Source: Egerieimonas sp900552095
GTDB taxonomy: Bacteria; Bacillota; Clostridia; Lachnospirales; Lachnospiraceae
Direction of reading: 5' to 3'
NCBI GenBank assembly: GCA_902469965.1
Contig: CABREP010000061.1
Location: 1-11,943 of the forward strand
Length of the DNA stretch: 11,943 bases
The notes under the pieces were generated by a model. The model had not been told where the DNA came from. It did not search any database and worked only from the letters and a program-made list of their open reading frames with translations. Both the position numbers and the translations under genes were made by a program. Positions 1 to 6,605 of the stretch are shown here, piece after piece; within the stretch, counting starts at the first letter, position 1, and each line of letters starts with the position of its first letter.

Positions 1-2
1 CC

Positions 3-533
3 GTTCTTTTGCTTTTCGGGATCCTTCTTGTATGGATCGGAAAAGGGATGCGGGAACAGCCCTGTCCCGATCTGAATGTGCTGGTAGTGCTGGGAGCAAG
101 GGTCAAAGGGACAAGACCCAGCCGGGCGCTGGAACAGCGGCTTGAGAGGGCAGAGGGATATCTGAGGCGCCATCCGGAAACGCGGGCCATTCTCTCCGGA
201 GGACAGGGAGAAGATGAAGAGATCAGCGAGGCGGAAGCGATGTACCGTTATCTTGCGGAAGTGGGAATTGATTCCGGGCGTCTGATTCGGGAAGATCAGT
301 CGGTCACTACAGTGGAGAATCTGCGTTTTTCCGGGCACTGGCTTTCCGGGAGCGAGAAGATAGGGATTGTGACCAGTGATTTCCATATTACCAGGAGTCT
401 GGGGATTGCCAGAAAGCTGGGGTACAGGAAGGTGTATGGGATCCCCGCCTCTTCCGGAGCTGTACTTCAGTTCCATTATCTGGTGAGGGAGAGTTTTGCA
501 CTCTTAAAAGATAAGCTGGCGGGAAATCTTTAA
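3..533 (+). CDS. YdcF/SanA-like DUF218 protein, 5'-partial
   Basis: The reading frame is open from the left edge, so the true start lies upstream. TTG at 9 falls inside a hydrophobic stretch (LLLFGILLVWIG) that looks like the end of an N-terminal membrane helix, so it is not a convincing start. After it come the conserved DUF218 elements: VLGARVKGTRPSRALEQR, ILSGGQGEDEEISEAEAM, an SVTTVEN box and GIVTSDFHITRS. The family (E. coli SanA, ElyC, YdcF) is membrane-anchored and linked to envelope or cell-wall functions, but the biochemical reaction is not established, so no specific role is assigned here. The stop TAA at 531-533 sits inside a perfect 18-bp palindrome. The next gene has its own promoter 28 bp past the stop, so the two need not be co-transcribed. 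Family call is confident, function is not. Confidence 0.85.
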   Translation, partial: VLLLFGILLVWIGKGMREQPCPDLNVLVVLGARVKGTRPSRALEQRLERAEGYLRRHPETRAILSGGQGEDEEISEAEAMYRYLAEVGIDSGRLIREDQSVTTVENLRFSGHWLSGSEKIGIVTSDFHITRSLGIARKLGYRKVYGIPASSGAVLQFHYLVRESFALLKDKLAGNL

Positions 534-540
534 AGATTTC
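523..540. repeat. Perfect 18-bp palindrome at the end of the DUF218 gene
   Basis: GAAATCTTTAAAGATTTC equals its own reverse complement and overlaps the stop codon at 531-533. As RNA it could form a 6-bp A/U-rich stem with a TTTAAA loop, but no real U-run follows (TTAC), so it would be a poor intrinsic terminator. It ends 20 bp before the -35 box at 561, so it could be a protein binding site or chance. Confidence 0.4.
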
Positions 541-560
541 TTACAAAGAGAGGAAAAGTC

Positions 561-589
561 TTGACTTGTATCAGGGCTTTTTTTATGAT
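561..589 (+). promoter_or_regulatory. Sigma-A type promoter of the GntR-ABC operon
   Basis: TTGACT (561-566), a spacer of exactly 17 nt, then TATGAT (584-589): five of six matches to consensus in each box. The predicted start of transcription is near 596, inside the dyad at 593-617, giving a 5' UTR of about 50 nt before the ATG at 647. Confidence 0.75.
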
Positions 590-592
590 AAT

Positions 593-617
593 AGTGTATT
601 AAGAATAATAGTACACT
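593..617. promoter_or_regulatory. Probable operator for the YtrA-type repressor
   Basis: Perfect 6-bp inverted repeat AGTGTA (593-598) and TACACT (612-617) separated by 13 nt, directly after the -10 box and over the predicted +1. The arms contain GT-G-TA and TA-C-AC, the half-site style I recall for YtrA-subfamily GntR operators. A repressor bound here would block initiation of its own operon, encoded 30 bp downstream. The dyad is seen directly; the regulator assignment is inferred from family and position. Confidence 0.6.
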
Positions 618-646
618 TGATACGGATAGAAGAAAGGGGAGAACTT

Positions 647-1024
647 ATGATCGCTATCGATTATCAGGATCGAAGACCGCTGTATGAGCAGATTGCCCAG
701 AGATTTCAGGAGCTGATCTTAAGAGGTATCCTGGAACCGGGCGCACAGATGCCTTCTGTCCGGAAGCTGGCGGTGGAACTGTCGATCAACCCCAATACGA
801 TCCAGCGGGCCTTTGCACTTCTGGAGCAGCAGGGTTACATTTACGCTGTGAAGGGAAAAGGAAATTTTGTGGCGGGAAAAGGCAATTATCTGGGACAGAA
901 GCAGAGAGAACTTTTGTCCCGGATGGAGAGTCTTCTGGAAGAGGGAGACCGGTTGGGCATGAAGAGGGAAGACTGGGAAGAAAAGCTTTCTTCCTTTTAT
1001 GAAAGAAAGGAGACAGGAGCATGA
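647..1024 (+). CDS. GntR-family regulator, YtrA subfamily
   Basis: A 125-residue transcription factor. Residues 10-76 form the GntR winged helix: PLYEQIAQRFQELILRG, PGAQMPSVRKLAVELSINPN (recognition helix region), then TIQRAFALLEQQGYIYAVKGKGNFVA. Only about 45 residues follow, rich in charged helix-forming residues. This short tail is typical of the YtrA subfamily, which lacks a large effector domain and dimerises through a few helices. The start at ATG 647 is preferred over the in-frame ATG at 566 because an AGAAAGGGGAGAA ribosome site precedes it, and because 566 lies within the promoter itself. The stop overlaps the next gene's start (ATGA, 1021-1024), so repressor and transporter are translationally coupled. 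It probably represses its own operon through the dyad at 593-617. The inducing signal is unknown; relatives respond to cell-envelope stress or antibiotics. Confidence 0.92.
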   Translation: MIAIDYQDRRPLYEQIAQRFQELILRGILEPGAQMPSVRKLAVELSINPNTIQRAFALLEQQGYIYAVKGKGNFVAGKGNYLGQKQRELLSRMESLLEEGDRLGMKREDWEEKLSSFYERKETGA

Positions 1025-1923
1025 TAGAGGTAGTACACATAGAAAAGCATTTTGAGAAGATATGTGCGATTTCTGATATGAGTGCCCGGATCCAGGAAGG
1101 GGCTGTGTTTGGTCTGGTGGGGAGCAACGGCGCAGGAAAAAGTACCTTTCTCAGGCTGATCTGCGGTGTATTAAAACCTGATCAGGGACAGATTCTGGTG
1201 GATGAGGAGCCGGTATGGGAACAGGAGAGTGCAAAGCGGAAACTATTTTTTATTTCGGATGATCAGTATTTTTTCCCAAATGCGGATGCGGAAGAGATGA
1301 TGGATTATTACAGTCTGGTCTGTCCTGCTTTTGACAAGGAAAAATGCAGGAAATGGATGGAACATTTTTTGATAGACAGAAAGCGGAAGATCAATACGTT
1401 CTCCAAAGGAATGAAAAAGCAGCTGTGCATGCTGATGGGAATCTGCGCCAACACCAAGTATCTGCTCTGCGATGAGACCTTTGACGGGCTGGACCCTGTG
1501 ATGCGGCAGGCAGTGAAAAGTCTGCTGGTGGAGGAGATGATGAATCGGAATTTTACGCCGGTCATTGCTTCCCACAACTTAAGAGAACTGGAAGATATCT
1601 GTGACCATGTGGGGCTTCTGCACAGGGGAGGGATGCTGGTATCCAGAGATCTGGAGGATATGAAGCTGAATATTCACAAGGTACAGTGTGTGATTCAGAG
1701 GCCGGAGAAAGAGGAAGCTCTTCTGGCAGATCTGAACGTTATGAAAAGAGAAAAGCGGGGATCGCTCCTGGTGCTGACGGTGAAAGGAAACAGGGAGGAG
1801 ATCCTGCGCAGGGTGGCGGAGGCGGAGCCTCTGTTTCATGAAATCCTGCCGCTGACCCTGGAAGAAATATTTATCAGTGAAACGGAGGTGGCAGGTTATG
1901 ACATCAAAAATCTCCTTTTTTAA
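1021..1923 (+). CDS. ABC transporter ATP-binding protein (YtrB-like)
   Basis: A 300-residue cytoplasmic ATPase that should energise the adjacent permease. Motifs: Walker A GSNGAGKS at 34-41; an atypical signature FSKGMKKQ at 127-134 in place of LSGGQ; Walker B YLLCDE at 147-152 with catalytic Glu152; D-loop around DGLD 155-158; switch His185 in VIASHNL. The segment after about residue 215 is a C-terminal extension common in this subfamily. Its ATG overlaps the regulator's stop by 4 nt, and its own 3' end overlaps the permease start by 26 nt, indicating a single transcript. The substrate cannot be read from the sequence. By analogy with the ytr operon of Bacillus, it may act in export or envelope-stress relief, but this is inference. 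Confidence 0.95.
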   Translation: MIEVVHIEKHFEKICAISDMSARIQEGAVFGLVGSNGAGKSTFLRLICGVLKPDQGQILVDEEPVWEQESAKRKLFFISDDQYFFPNADAEEMMDYYSLVCPAFDKEKCRKWMEHFLIDRKRKINTFSKGMKKQLCMLMGICANTKYLLCDETFDGLDPVMRQAVKSLLVEEMMNRNFTPVIASHNLRELEDICDHVGLLHRGGMLVSRDLEDMKLNIHKVQCVIQRPEKEEALLADLNVMKREKRGSLLVLTVKGNREEILRRVAEAEPLFHEILPLTLEEIFISETEVAGYDIKNLLF

Positions 1924-3925
1924 AATGGTAAAGCAGGACTGCAGGAGGCGTATGTGGATTGCTGTGGTTTTGGGCCTGCTCTTTGCTGCGGTTCTTCCCA
2001 TTGCGGCTTTGATGAATCTGCAGCGGTATGAAGCGCAGGCGGGAATTGTCTATGAAACGGAACAGGAGACGGGGACAGAGCCGGGATTCCGGGAGGAGGA
2101 GAAGCAGGTTCAGGATCTTCAGGAAGACTGTGCGGCGCAGATTCTGGGAATTGCGGATGAGAGTAAATTTCTGATTTCCCTTCTGGGAGCTGTGATGGCG
2201 GGAATCAGCGGATTTTCTTATCTTCATTCCCGGAAGAAGCAGGATCTTTTTCACAGTATTCCAGTGAGACGGGAGATCCTCTTTCTGGTACAGCAGGCAA
2301 GCGGATTTCTTCTGTGGCTGGCGCCATTTCTGGGAGCCTGGATTCTGACTCTTCTGGCAGCCGCTGTAAAAGGAATTCTCACAGGAGCAGTGTGGGCAGC
2401 TGCTTTCCAGGGCCTGGGACTGGCGGTTCTTGTGTTTCTCCTGCCCTATGAGACGGTAATTCTGGCAATGCTTCTGACGGGGAAACTCCTGACGGCAGTT
2501 CTGGGAATGGGGGTATTCTTTCTTTACGGTCCTTTTCTTACTGTACTGGCGGAGAGTTATCTGCTCTTCTTTCAGACTTATACGCCGGAGGGCTCCGTCT
2601 GGTGGAATGAGTTGTCCTGGATTACCCCCCTGGCGCCAGTGTTCTGGGTTCTGGAGGACGGAAGGAGCTTCTGGAGGCTCTCTCTTTTTGCAGCAGCAGC
2701 ACTGTTTCTTTTCTTTTTTGGCATGATGCTTTATCGGATCCGTCCCACGGAGCGGGCAGAGCAGTCCATGGCTTTTGTAAAAAGCCAGACAGGGATCCGC
2801 TGGGCGCTGGTAATCCCCTTAAGTCTGGGAGCAGGACAGCTGGCCTGTGGGCTGGCCTACCGGCATGAGGCTGCCTGGCTGTGTTTTGGTATTCTGGCGG
2901 GAGTAGTAATACTCTCAGGTGTGGTGGAAGTAATCTACAGCTTTGATTTCAGAAAGGCTTTTTCCCACTGGAAACAGATGGTTCTGATGGCTGCGGCCTC
3001 TCTGGCGGTGGGCAGTATTTTTGTTTTTGATCTGACAGGGTATGATACCTGGCTTCCGGAGGAGTCAGAAGTGGAGTCCATGGCGGTAGAAGCGCCCTCC
3101 TGGCAGCAGGTCTGTGAGGAGTACTACTTTGAAGAGGGAACGAATGGGGAAGTCTGCCTGGATGCACGGGAGCAGATGGAGATCCGTAATTTTGGTCCGG
3201 TCTATGAGATGGCAAGAGAAGGGGCCAGCCAGAAGGATCAGACGGGAGACTGTACTCAGATTACGGTGTGGTTTCACATGAAGAGCGGAAAGACTATTGG
3301 AAGGCAGTATCTGCTTCCGGTACAGATGGTGAATGAGGGAATGGAGAAACTGATGGTGGATCCGGATTATCTGAGGGCGGAATATCCGATTTTGACAGAA
3401 GACATTTCCTGTTATCAGAGTGTTTCCTTCTACGGCAATAACGGAGAAATGCTGTTTGGAGGGACGGGAAAAGTAAGAATAGCAAAGTTTGCGGAAGCGT
3501 ATCGGGCCGATCTGCAGGAGCAGGAGACAGAAAGCTGGAAGCAGGCAGAACAGCTGGGAATCTTAAAATTTGAGAGCAGCGCAGGGCCAGGCAGCATTTT
3601 TGCCCGGGATTATCCGGTGGATACCACATTTGTCCGTACGCTGGAATGCCTGGAGGAAATGGGCGTAACCGTGAAAAGGATTCAGGATATGGATGTGGCG
3701 GCGATAAGGGCAGAATACTGCAAAGAAGACGGGGGATGGGAGGAGCAGATGATAGAGGATCCTCAGCAGATCGCCCTTCTTCTGCCGCAGCTGACCACAG
3801 GGAAAAACGGCTGGGGAGAGAGGCTTGGAAAAGAGTCCGACTGTTCTTTTGAACTCCTGACAAAAGAGAGGGAGAGCCTGGGGTATGCGTATTTGAAAGA
3901 ATCCTTGACAAAGCCTTCTCTTTGA
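1898..3925 (+). CDS. ABC permease with large C-terminal extracytoplasmic domain (DUF6449-like)
   Basis: A 675-residue membrane partner of the preceding ATPase. ATG 1898 is chosen over GTG 1877 because GGAGG at 1884-1888 sits 9 nt upstream. About nine membrane segments are visible, near residues 18-38, 92-109, 135-155, 168-190, 194-215, 262-279, 302-320, 326-346 and 361-379. Positive residues (RRR 16-18; HSRKKQDLFHSIPVRRE around 110-126; RIRPTERAE; FRKAFSHWK) mark the cytoplasmic side, which places residues 39-91 and the acidic C-terminal 380-675 outside. The motif DLFHSIPVRRE resembles the short cytoplasmic motif of many Firmicutes ABC-2-like permeases. The roughly 295-residue tail has no motif I can name; I recall such tails as DUF6449, which is not certain. 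The substrate is unknown. The last codons contain the -35 box of the thrS promoter, and there is no separate terminator before the T-box leader. Confidence 0.88.
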   Translation: MTSKISFFKMVKQDCRRRMWIAVVLGLLFAAVLPIAALMNLQRYEAQAGIVYETEQETGTEPGFREEEKQVQDLQEDCAAQILGIADESKFLISLLGAVMAGISGFSYLHSRKKQDLFHSIPVRREILFLVQQASGFLLWLAPFLGAWILTLLAAAVKGILTGAVWAAAFQGLGLAVLVFLLPYETVILAMLLTGKLLTAVLGMGVFFLYGPFLTVLAESYLLFFQTYTPEGSVWWNELSWITPLAPVFWVLEDGRSFWRLSLFAAAALFLFFFGMMLYRIRPTERAEQSMAFVKSQTGIRWALVIPLSLGAGQLACGLAYRHEAAWLCFGILAGVVILSGVVEVIYSFDFRKAFSHWKQMVLMAAASLAVGSIFVFDLTGYDTWLPEESEVESMAVEAPSWQQVCEEYYFEEGTNGEVCLDAREQMEIRNFGPVYEMAREGASQKDQTGDCTQITVWFHMKSGKTIGRQYLLPVQMVNEGMEKLMVDPDYLRAEYPILTEDISCYQSVSFYGNNGEMLFGGTGKVRIAKFAEAYRADLQEQETESWKQAEQLGILKFESSAGPGSIFARDYPVDTTFVRTLECLEEMGVTVKRIQDMDVAAIRAEYCKEDGGWEEQMIEDPQQIALLLPQLTTGKNGWGERLGKESDCSFELLTKERESLGYAYLKESLTKPSL

Positions 3926-3933
3926 GCTAGTAT
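3905..3933 (+). promoter_or_regulatory. Promoter of thrS, embedded in the end of the permease gene
   Basis: Perfect TTGACA (3905-3910), a 17-nt spacer, then TAGTAT (3928-3933). The -35 box lies in the last codons of the permease, whose stop is at 3923-3925, and transcription should begin near 3940, at the 5' end of the T-box leader. Confidence 0.8.
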
Positions 3934-3939
3934 AAAAAT

Positions 3940-4183
3940 TAGAGAAAGCGTTGAAGAGAAGAGTACGAAGGGGAGTCCCTGCAGAGAGAGCTGTCATGTG
4001 GTGGAAGCAGCTTGGGGCAAAGCTTCGGAAGACCACCTCGGAGCGGCTGTAAACCAGCCCGGCAGGACACCGTTATCGTCACAAAGAGAGGCCCTTCCAG
4101 GAGAAGCGGCAATAAGGGTGGAACCGCGAGCGACAGAGAGATTGCCCGTCCCTTACAGTGGAAGCTGTAAGGGACGGGCTTTT
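3940..4183 (+). promoter_or_regulatory. T-box riboswitch leader, threonine-specific
   Basis: The leader carries the canonical T-box sequence AAGGGTGGAACCGCG at 4114-4128. Its TGGA bulge (4119-4122) would pair with the NCCA end of an uncharged tRNA whose discriminator base is U. Stem I spans about 3945-4055, with an AGAAGAGTACGAA region (AGTA-type loop motif) on its 5' side. The likely specifier codon is ACC (Thr) at 4032-4034 within GAAGACCACC, followed by a purine as usual. The stem III segment CACCGTTATCG near 4068-4078 is also typical. The antiterminator can form because AAGGG (4114-4118) is complementary to CCCTT (4150-4154) in the left arm of the terminator. When tRNA-Thr is uncharged, thrS should be read through; otherwise transcription stops. 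The specifier and the downstream gene agree on threonine. Confidence 0.95.
4144..4183 (+). terminator. T-box-controlled intrinsic terminator before thrS
   Basis: A perfect 15-bp stem, GCCCGTCCCTTACAG (4144-4158) with its complement at 4165-4179, a 6-nt loop TGGAAG and a TTTT tail at 4180-4183. Its left arm competes for pairing with the T-box sequence. With no other terminator after the permease, it would also stop read-through from the ABC operon when threonine is plentiful. Confidence 0.93.
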
Positions 4184-4217
4184 ACAGTTTCAAAAACAGT
4201 TTGAGAGGAGAAGAAAG

Positions 4218-6143
4218 ATGAAGATTACATTAAAAGATGGCTCTGTAAAAGAGTATGATCACGCCATGTCTGTCTATGACATTGCCCTTGATCTGAGCGA
4301 AGGACTGGCCAGAGCGGCCTGTGCGGGAGAGGTAAACGGGGAAGCTGTGGATCTGCGCACAGTAGTGGAAGAAGACGCTCAGGTAAATATTCTGACATTT
4401 AGTGATGAAGGCGGACGTGCAGCTTTCCATCACACCACTTCCCATATTATGGCTCAGGCGATCAAGCGCCTCTATCCGGAGGTGAAACTGGCAATCGGAC
4501 CGTCTATTGCGGACGGCTTCTATTACGATGTGGACAGTGAGACTCCGCTTACAAATGAAGATCTGGAGAAGATTGAGGCGGAGATGAAAAAGATCGTCAA
4601 GGAAGGTCTGCGGCTGGAACGTTTTGAGAAACCCAGGGCAGAGGCGATTGCTTTTATGGAAGAAAGACAGGAGCCATACAAAGTGGAACTGATCCAGGAT
4701 CTGCCGGAAGACGCGGTGATCAGTTTCTATCAGCAGGGAGAGTTTGTAGATCTGTGTGCAGGCCCTCATCTGATGAATACGAAACAGGTAAAGGCATTTA
4801 AGCTGACCAGCCTGGCGGGTGCTTACTGGAGAGGCAGCGAAAAGAATAAAATGCTGACCCGTATCTACGGTGTATCATTCACGAAGAAGGCAGATCTGGA
4901 AGAGTATCTTACCCGGATGGAAGAAGCAAAGAAGCGGGATCACAGAAAACTGGGAAAAGAGCTGGGACTCTTTATGATGAGCGAAGAGGGACCGGGATTC
5001 CCCTTCTTCCTGCCGAAGGGAATGGTGCTGAAAAATACACTTCTGGATTACTGGCATGAGATCCACAATAAGGCCGGATATGTGGAGATTTCGACTCCTG
5101 TTATGCTGAACCGTCATCTGTGGGAGACTTCCGGCCACTGGGATCACTATAAGAATAACATGTATACTACGGTGATCGATGAGCAGGATTTTGCGATCAA
5201 ACCCATGAACTGCCCCGGCGGTATCCTGGTTTATCAGTCGGAGCCCCGTTCTTACCGGGATCTGCCCCTTCGCATGGGTGAACTGGGACTGGTTCACCGC
5301 CATGAGAAATCCGGCCAGCTGCACGGCCTGATGCGTGTGCGCTGCTTTACCCAGGACGATGCACATATTTTCATGATGCCGAATCAGATCCGGGAAGAGA
5401 TCAAAAACGTGGCAAAGCTGATCGATGAGGTGTACCGTCTGTTTGGATTTAAATATCACGTGGAACTGTCCACCCGTCCCGAGGATTCCATGGGAAGTGA
5501 TGAAGACTGGGAGATGGCTACCGATGCCTTAAGAGGCGCGCTGGACGATCTGGGTCTTGACTATGTGGTAAATGAGGGGGATGGAGCGTTCTACGGTCCC
5601 AAGATTGACTTCCACCTGGAGGATTCTATCGGGAGAACCTGGCAGTGCGGAACCATCCAGCTGGATTTTCAGCTGCCGCTGCGTTTCAACTGTGAATATA
5701 TCGGAGATGACGGAGAGAAGCACCGCCCGATCATGATCCACCGGGTGGCATTTGGATCGATCGAACGTTTCATCGGTATCCTGATCGAGCATTTTGCGGG
5801 AGCTTTCCCCACCTGGCTGTCACCGGTTCAGGTGAAGGTTCTGCCGATCTCAGAGAAATTCCTGGATTATGGACAGAAAGTACTGGATGAGCTGAAAGCA
5901 GCCGGAATCCGGGCGGAGATCGATACGAAGGCCGAAAAGATCGGATATAAGATTCGGGAAGCCCGTCTGCAGAAAATTCCTTATATGCTGGTTGTGGGAG
6001 CAAAAGAGGAGGAAGAGGGAAAAGTGTCTGTGAGAAGCCGTTTCCTGGGAGACGAGGGAAGCAGAGATCTGCAGAGTTTTATCGCGGACATCAGGACTGA
6101 GATTGCAGACAGAGTGATCCGTGAAGTAGAAGTGGAAAATTAA
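4218..6143 (+). CDS. thrS: Threonyl-tRNA synthetase
   Basis: A 641-residue class II enzyme, full family length, that charges tRNA-Thr with threonine in the cytoplasm. Domains in order: TGS (about 1-62); the second additional or editing domain, with HxxxH at H72/H76 plus C180 and H184 (in DLCAGPH), which removes mischarged serine; the catalytic core (about 245-535) with Zn ligands C332 (MNCPGG), H383 (DDAHIF) and H508 (MIHRVAFG), which select threonine, and class II motif 2 around RCFTQDDAH; and the anticodon-binding domain (about 536-641, starting SPVQVKVLPI). ATG 4218 is preferred over the in-frame ATG at 4158 because 4158 lies in the terminator hairpin and GAGAGGAG at 4203-4210 precedes 4218. 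Expression is controlled by the T-box upstream. All key residues are present, and nothing is unusual about the protein. Confidence 0.98.
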   Translation: MKITLKDGSVKEYDHAMSVYDIALDLSEGLARAACAGEVNGEAVDLRTVVEEDAQVNILTFSDEGGRAAFHHTTSHIMAQAIKRLYPEVKLAIGPSIADGFYYDVDSETPLTNEDLEKIEAEMKKIVKEGLRLERFEKPRAEAIAFMEERQEPYKVELIQDLPEDAVISFYQQGEFVDLCAGPHLMNTKQVKAFKLTSLAGAYWRGSEKNKMLTRIYGVSFTKKADLEEYLTRMEEAKKRDHRKLGKELGLFMMSEEGPGFPFFLPKGMVLKNTLLDYWHEIHNKAGYVEISTPVMLNRHLWETSGHWDHYKNNMYTTVIDEQDFAIKPMNCPGGILVYQSEPRSYRDLPLRMGELGLVHRHEKSGQLHGLMRVRCFTQDDAHIFMMPNQIREEIKNVAKLIDEVYRLFGFKYHVELSTRPEDSMGSDEDWEMATDALRGALDDLGLDYVVNEGDGAFYGPKIDFHLEDSIGRTWQCGTIQLDFQLPLRFNCEYIGDDGEKHRPIMIHRVAFGSIERFIGILIEHFAGAFPTWLSPVQVKVLPISEKFLDYGQKVLDELKAAGIRAEIDTKAEKIGYKIREARLQKIPYMLVVGAKEEEEGKVSVRSRFLGDEGSRDLQSFIADIRTEIADRVIREVEVEN

Positions 6144-6157
6144 AAAATAAGAATAAA

Positions 6158-6218
6158 AAAGCCGGCATTGCGCATACTACGGAAAAATGAAAAAGGAGGA
6201 CTGTGCAATGCCGGTTTT
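6158..6218 (+). promoter_or_regulatory. Long hairpin sequestering the DUF1540 start codon
   Basis: The 6158-6174 arm (core CCGGCATTGC) pairs with the 6202-6218 arm (core GCAATGCCGG) over 17 consecutive positions, two of them G-U. The ATG at 6208-6210 lies in the middle of the right arm, while the AAAGGAGG ribosome site (6192-6199) lies in the 27-nt loop. On the plus strand the right arm ends in TTTT. On the minus strand the same hairpin is followed by TTTTTT (complement of 6160-6155), so it could also act as a terminator for leftward transcription. The structure is read directly from base complementarity; the function is inferred. Confidence 0.6.
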
Positions 6219-6528
6219 AAGTTGTTCAGCAAAGACATGCGTATACAATAAAGAGGAGCTGTGCTGCAAGGGTGATATTATGGTGGAGGGCTCAGGAGCC
6301 CGCACTGCAGATCAGACCTGCTGCGCCAGCTTCAAGGAGAGAAGCGGAGATTCTATGAGCAATTCAGCAGGATCTGCCAAAGCACAGATCAAGGTGGATT
6401 GTCAGGCCTGCGACTGTACCTTTAATAAGGACAGGTGCTGTGACGCCCATGAGATTCACATCAGCGGCAGCCATGCCTGTCACTGTTCTGAGACAGAGTG
6501 TGGAAGTTTCCGCTGCAAAGACCGCTGA
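6208..6528 (+). CDS. Cysteine-rich protein with two DUF1540 repeats
   Basis: A 106-residue protein with 15 cysteines and two tandem copies of the DUF1540 pattern (C-x4-C-x-YN/FN, CC, an I-x-V/I-x-G strand, then C and SF). Repeat 1 covers about residues 4-42 (C6, C11, C19, C20, C38, C39, ending ASF). Repeat 2 covers about 63-101 (C65, C70, C77, C78, C91, C98, ending GSF). The 20-residue linker is Ser/Gly/Ala-rich. The cysteines suggest metal binding, but this family has no established function. ATG 6208 is chosen because AAAGGAGG (6192-6199) sits 8 nt before it; the in-frame ATG at 6187 would put the ribosome site inside the gene. There is no signal peptide or membrane segment. It may be co-transcribed with thrS, since only the start-codon hairpin separates them, and a terminator follows the gene. 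Confidence 0.9.
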   Translation: MPVLSCSAKTCVYNKEELCCKGDIMVEGSGARTADQTCCASFKERSGDSMSNSAGSAKAQIKVDCQACDCTFNKDRCCDAHEIHISGSHACHCSETECGSFRCKDR

Positions 6529-6560
6529 GAATAGTTTGGCGGTCAGGTCAGGCAAGTTAA

Positions 6561-6605
6561 AGTGGAGGCGGATTTCATTTTTGAAATCTGCCTCCACTCT
6601 TTTAG
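6561..6605 (+). terminator. Intrinsic terminator between convergent DUF1540 and ilvN genes
   Basis: A 16-bp stem, 6561-6576 (AGTGGAGGCGGATTTC) with 6583-6598, contains one G-U pair and a 6-nt loop ATTTTT. CTTTT follows at 6599-6603, giving a good rightward terminator. The last T residues overlap the ilvN stop codon (complement of 6602-6604). Leftward, the tail is only TTTAAC, so termination of ilvBN here would be weaker. Confidence 0.88.

Noticed and set aside
3294..3911. 205-codon minus-strand open frame opposite the permease tail
   Set aside because: Proline/serine-rich shadow of a G-rich gene, with no recognisable domain or ribosome site.
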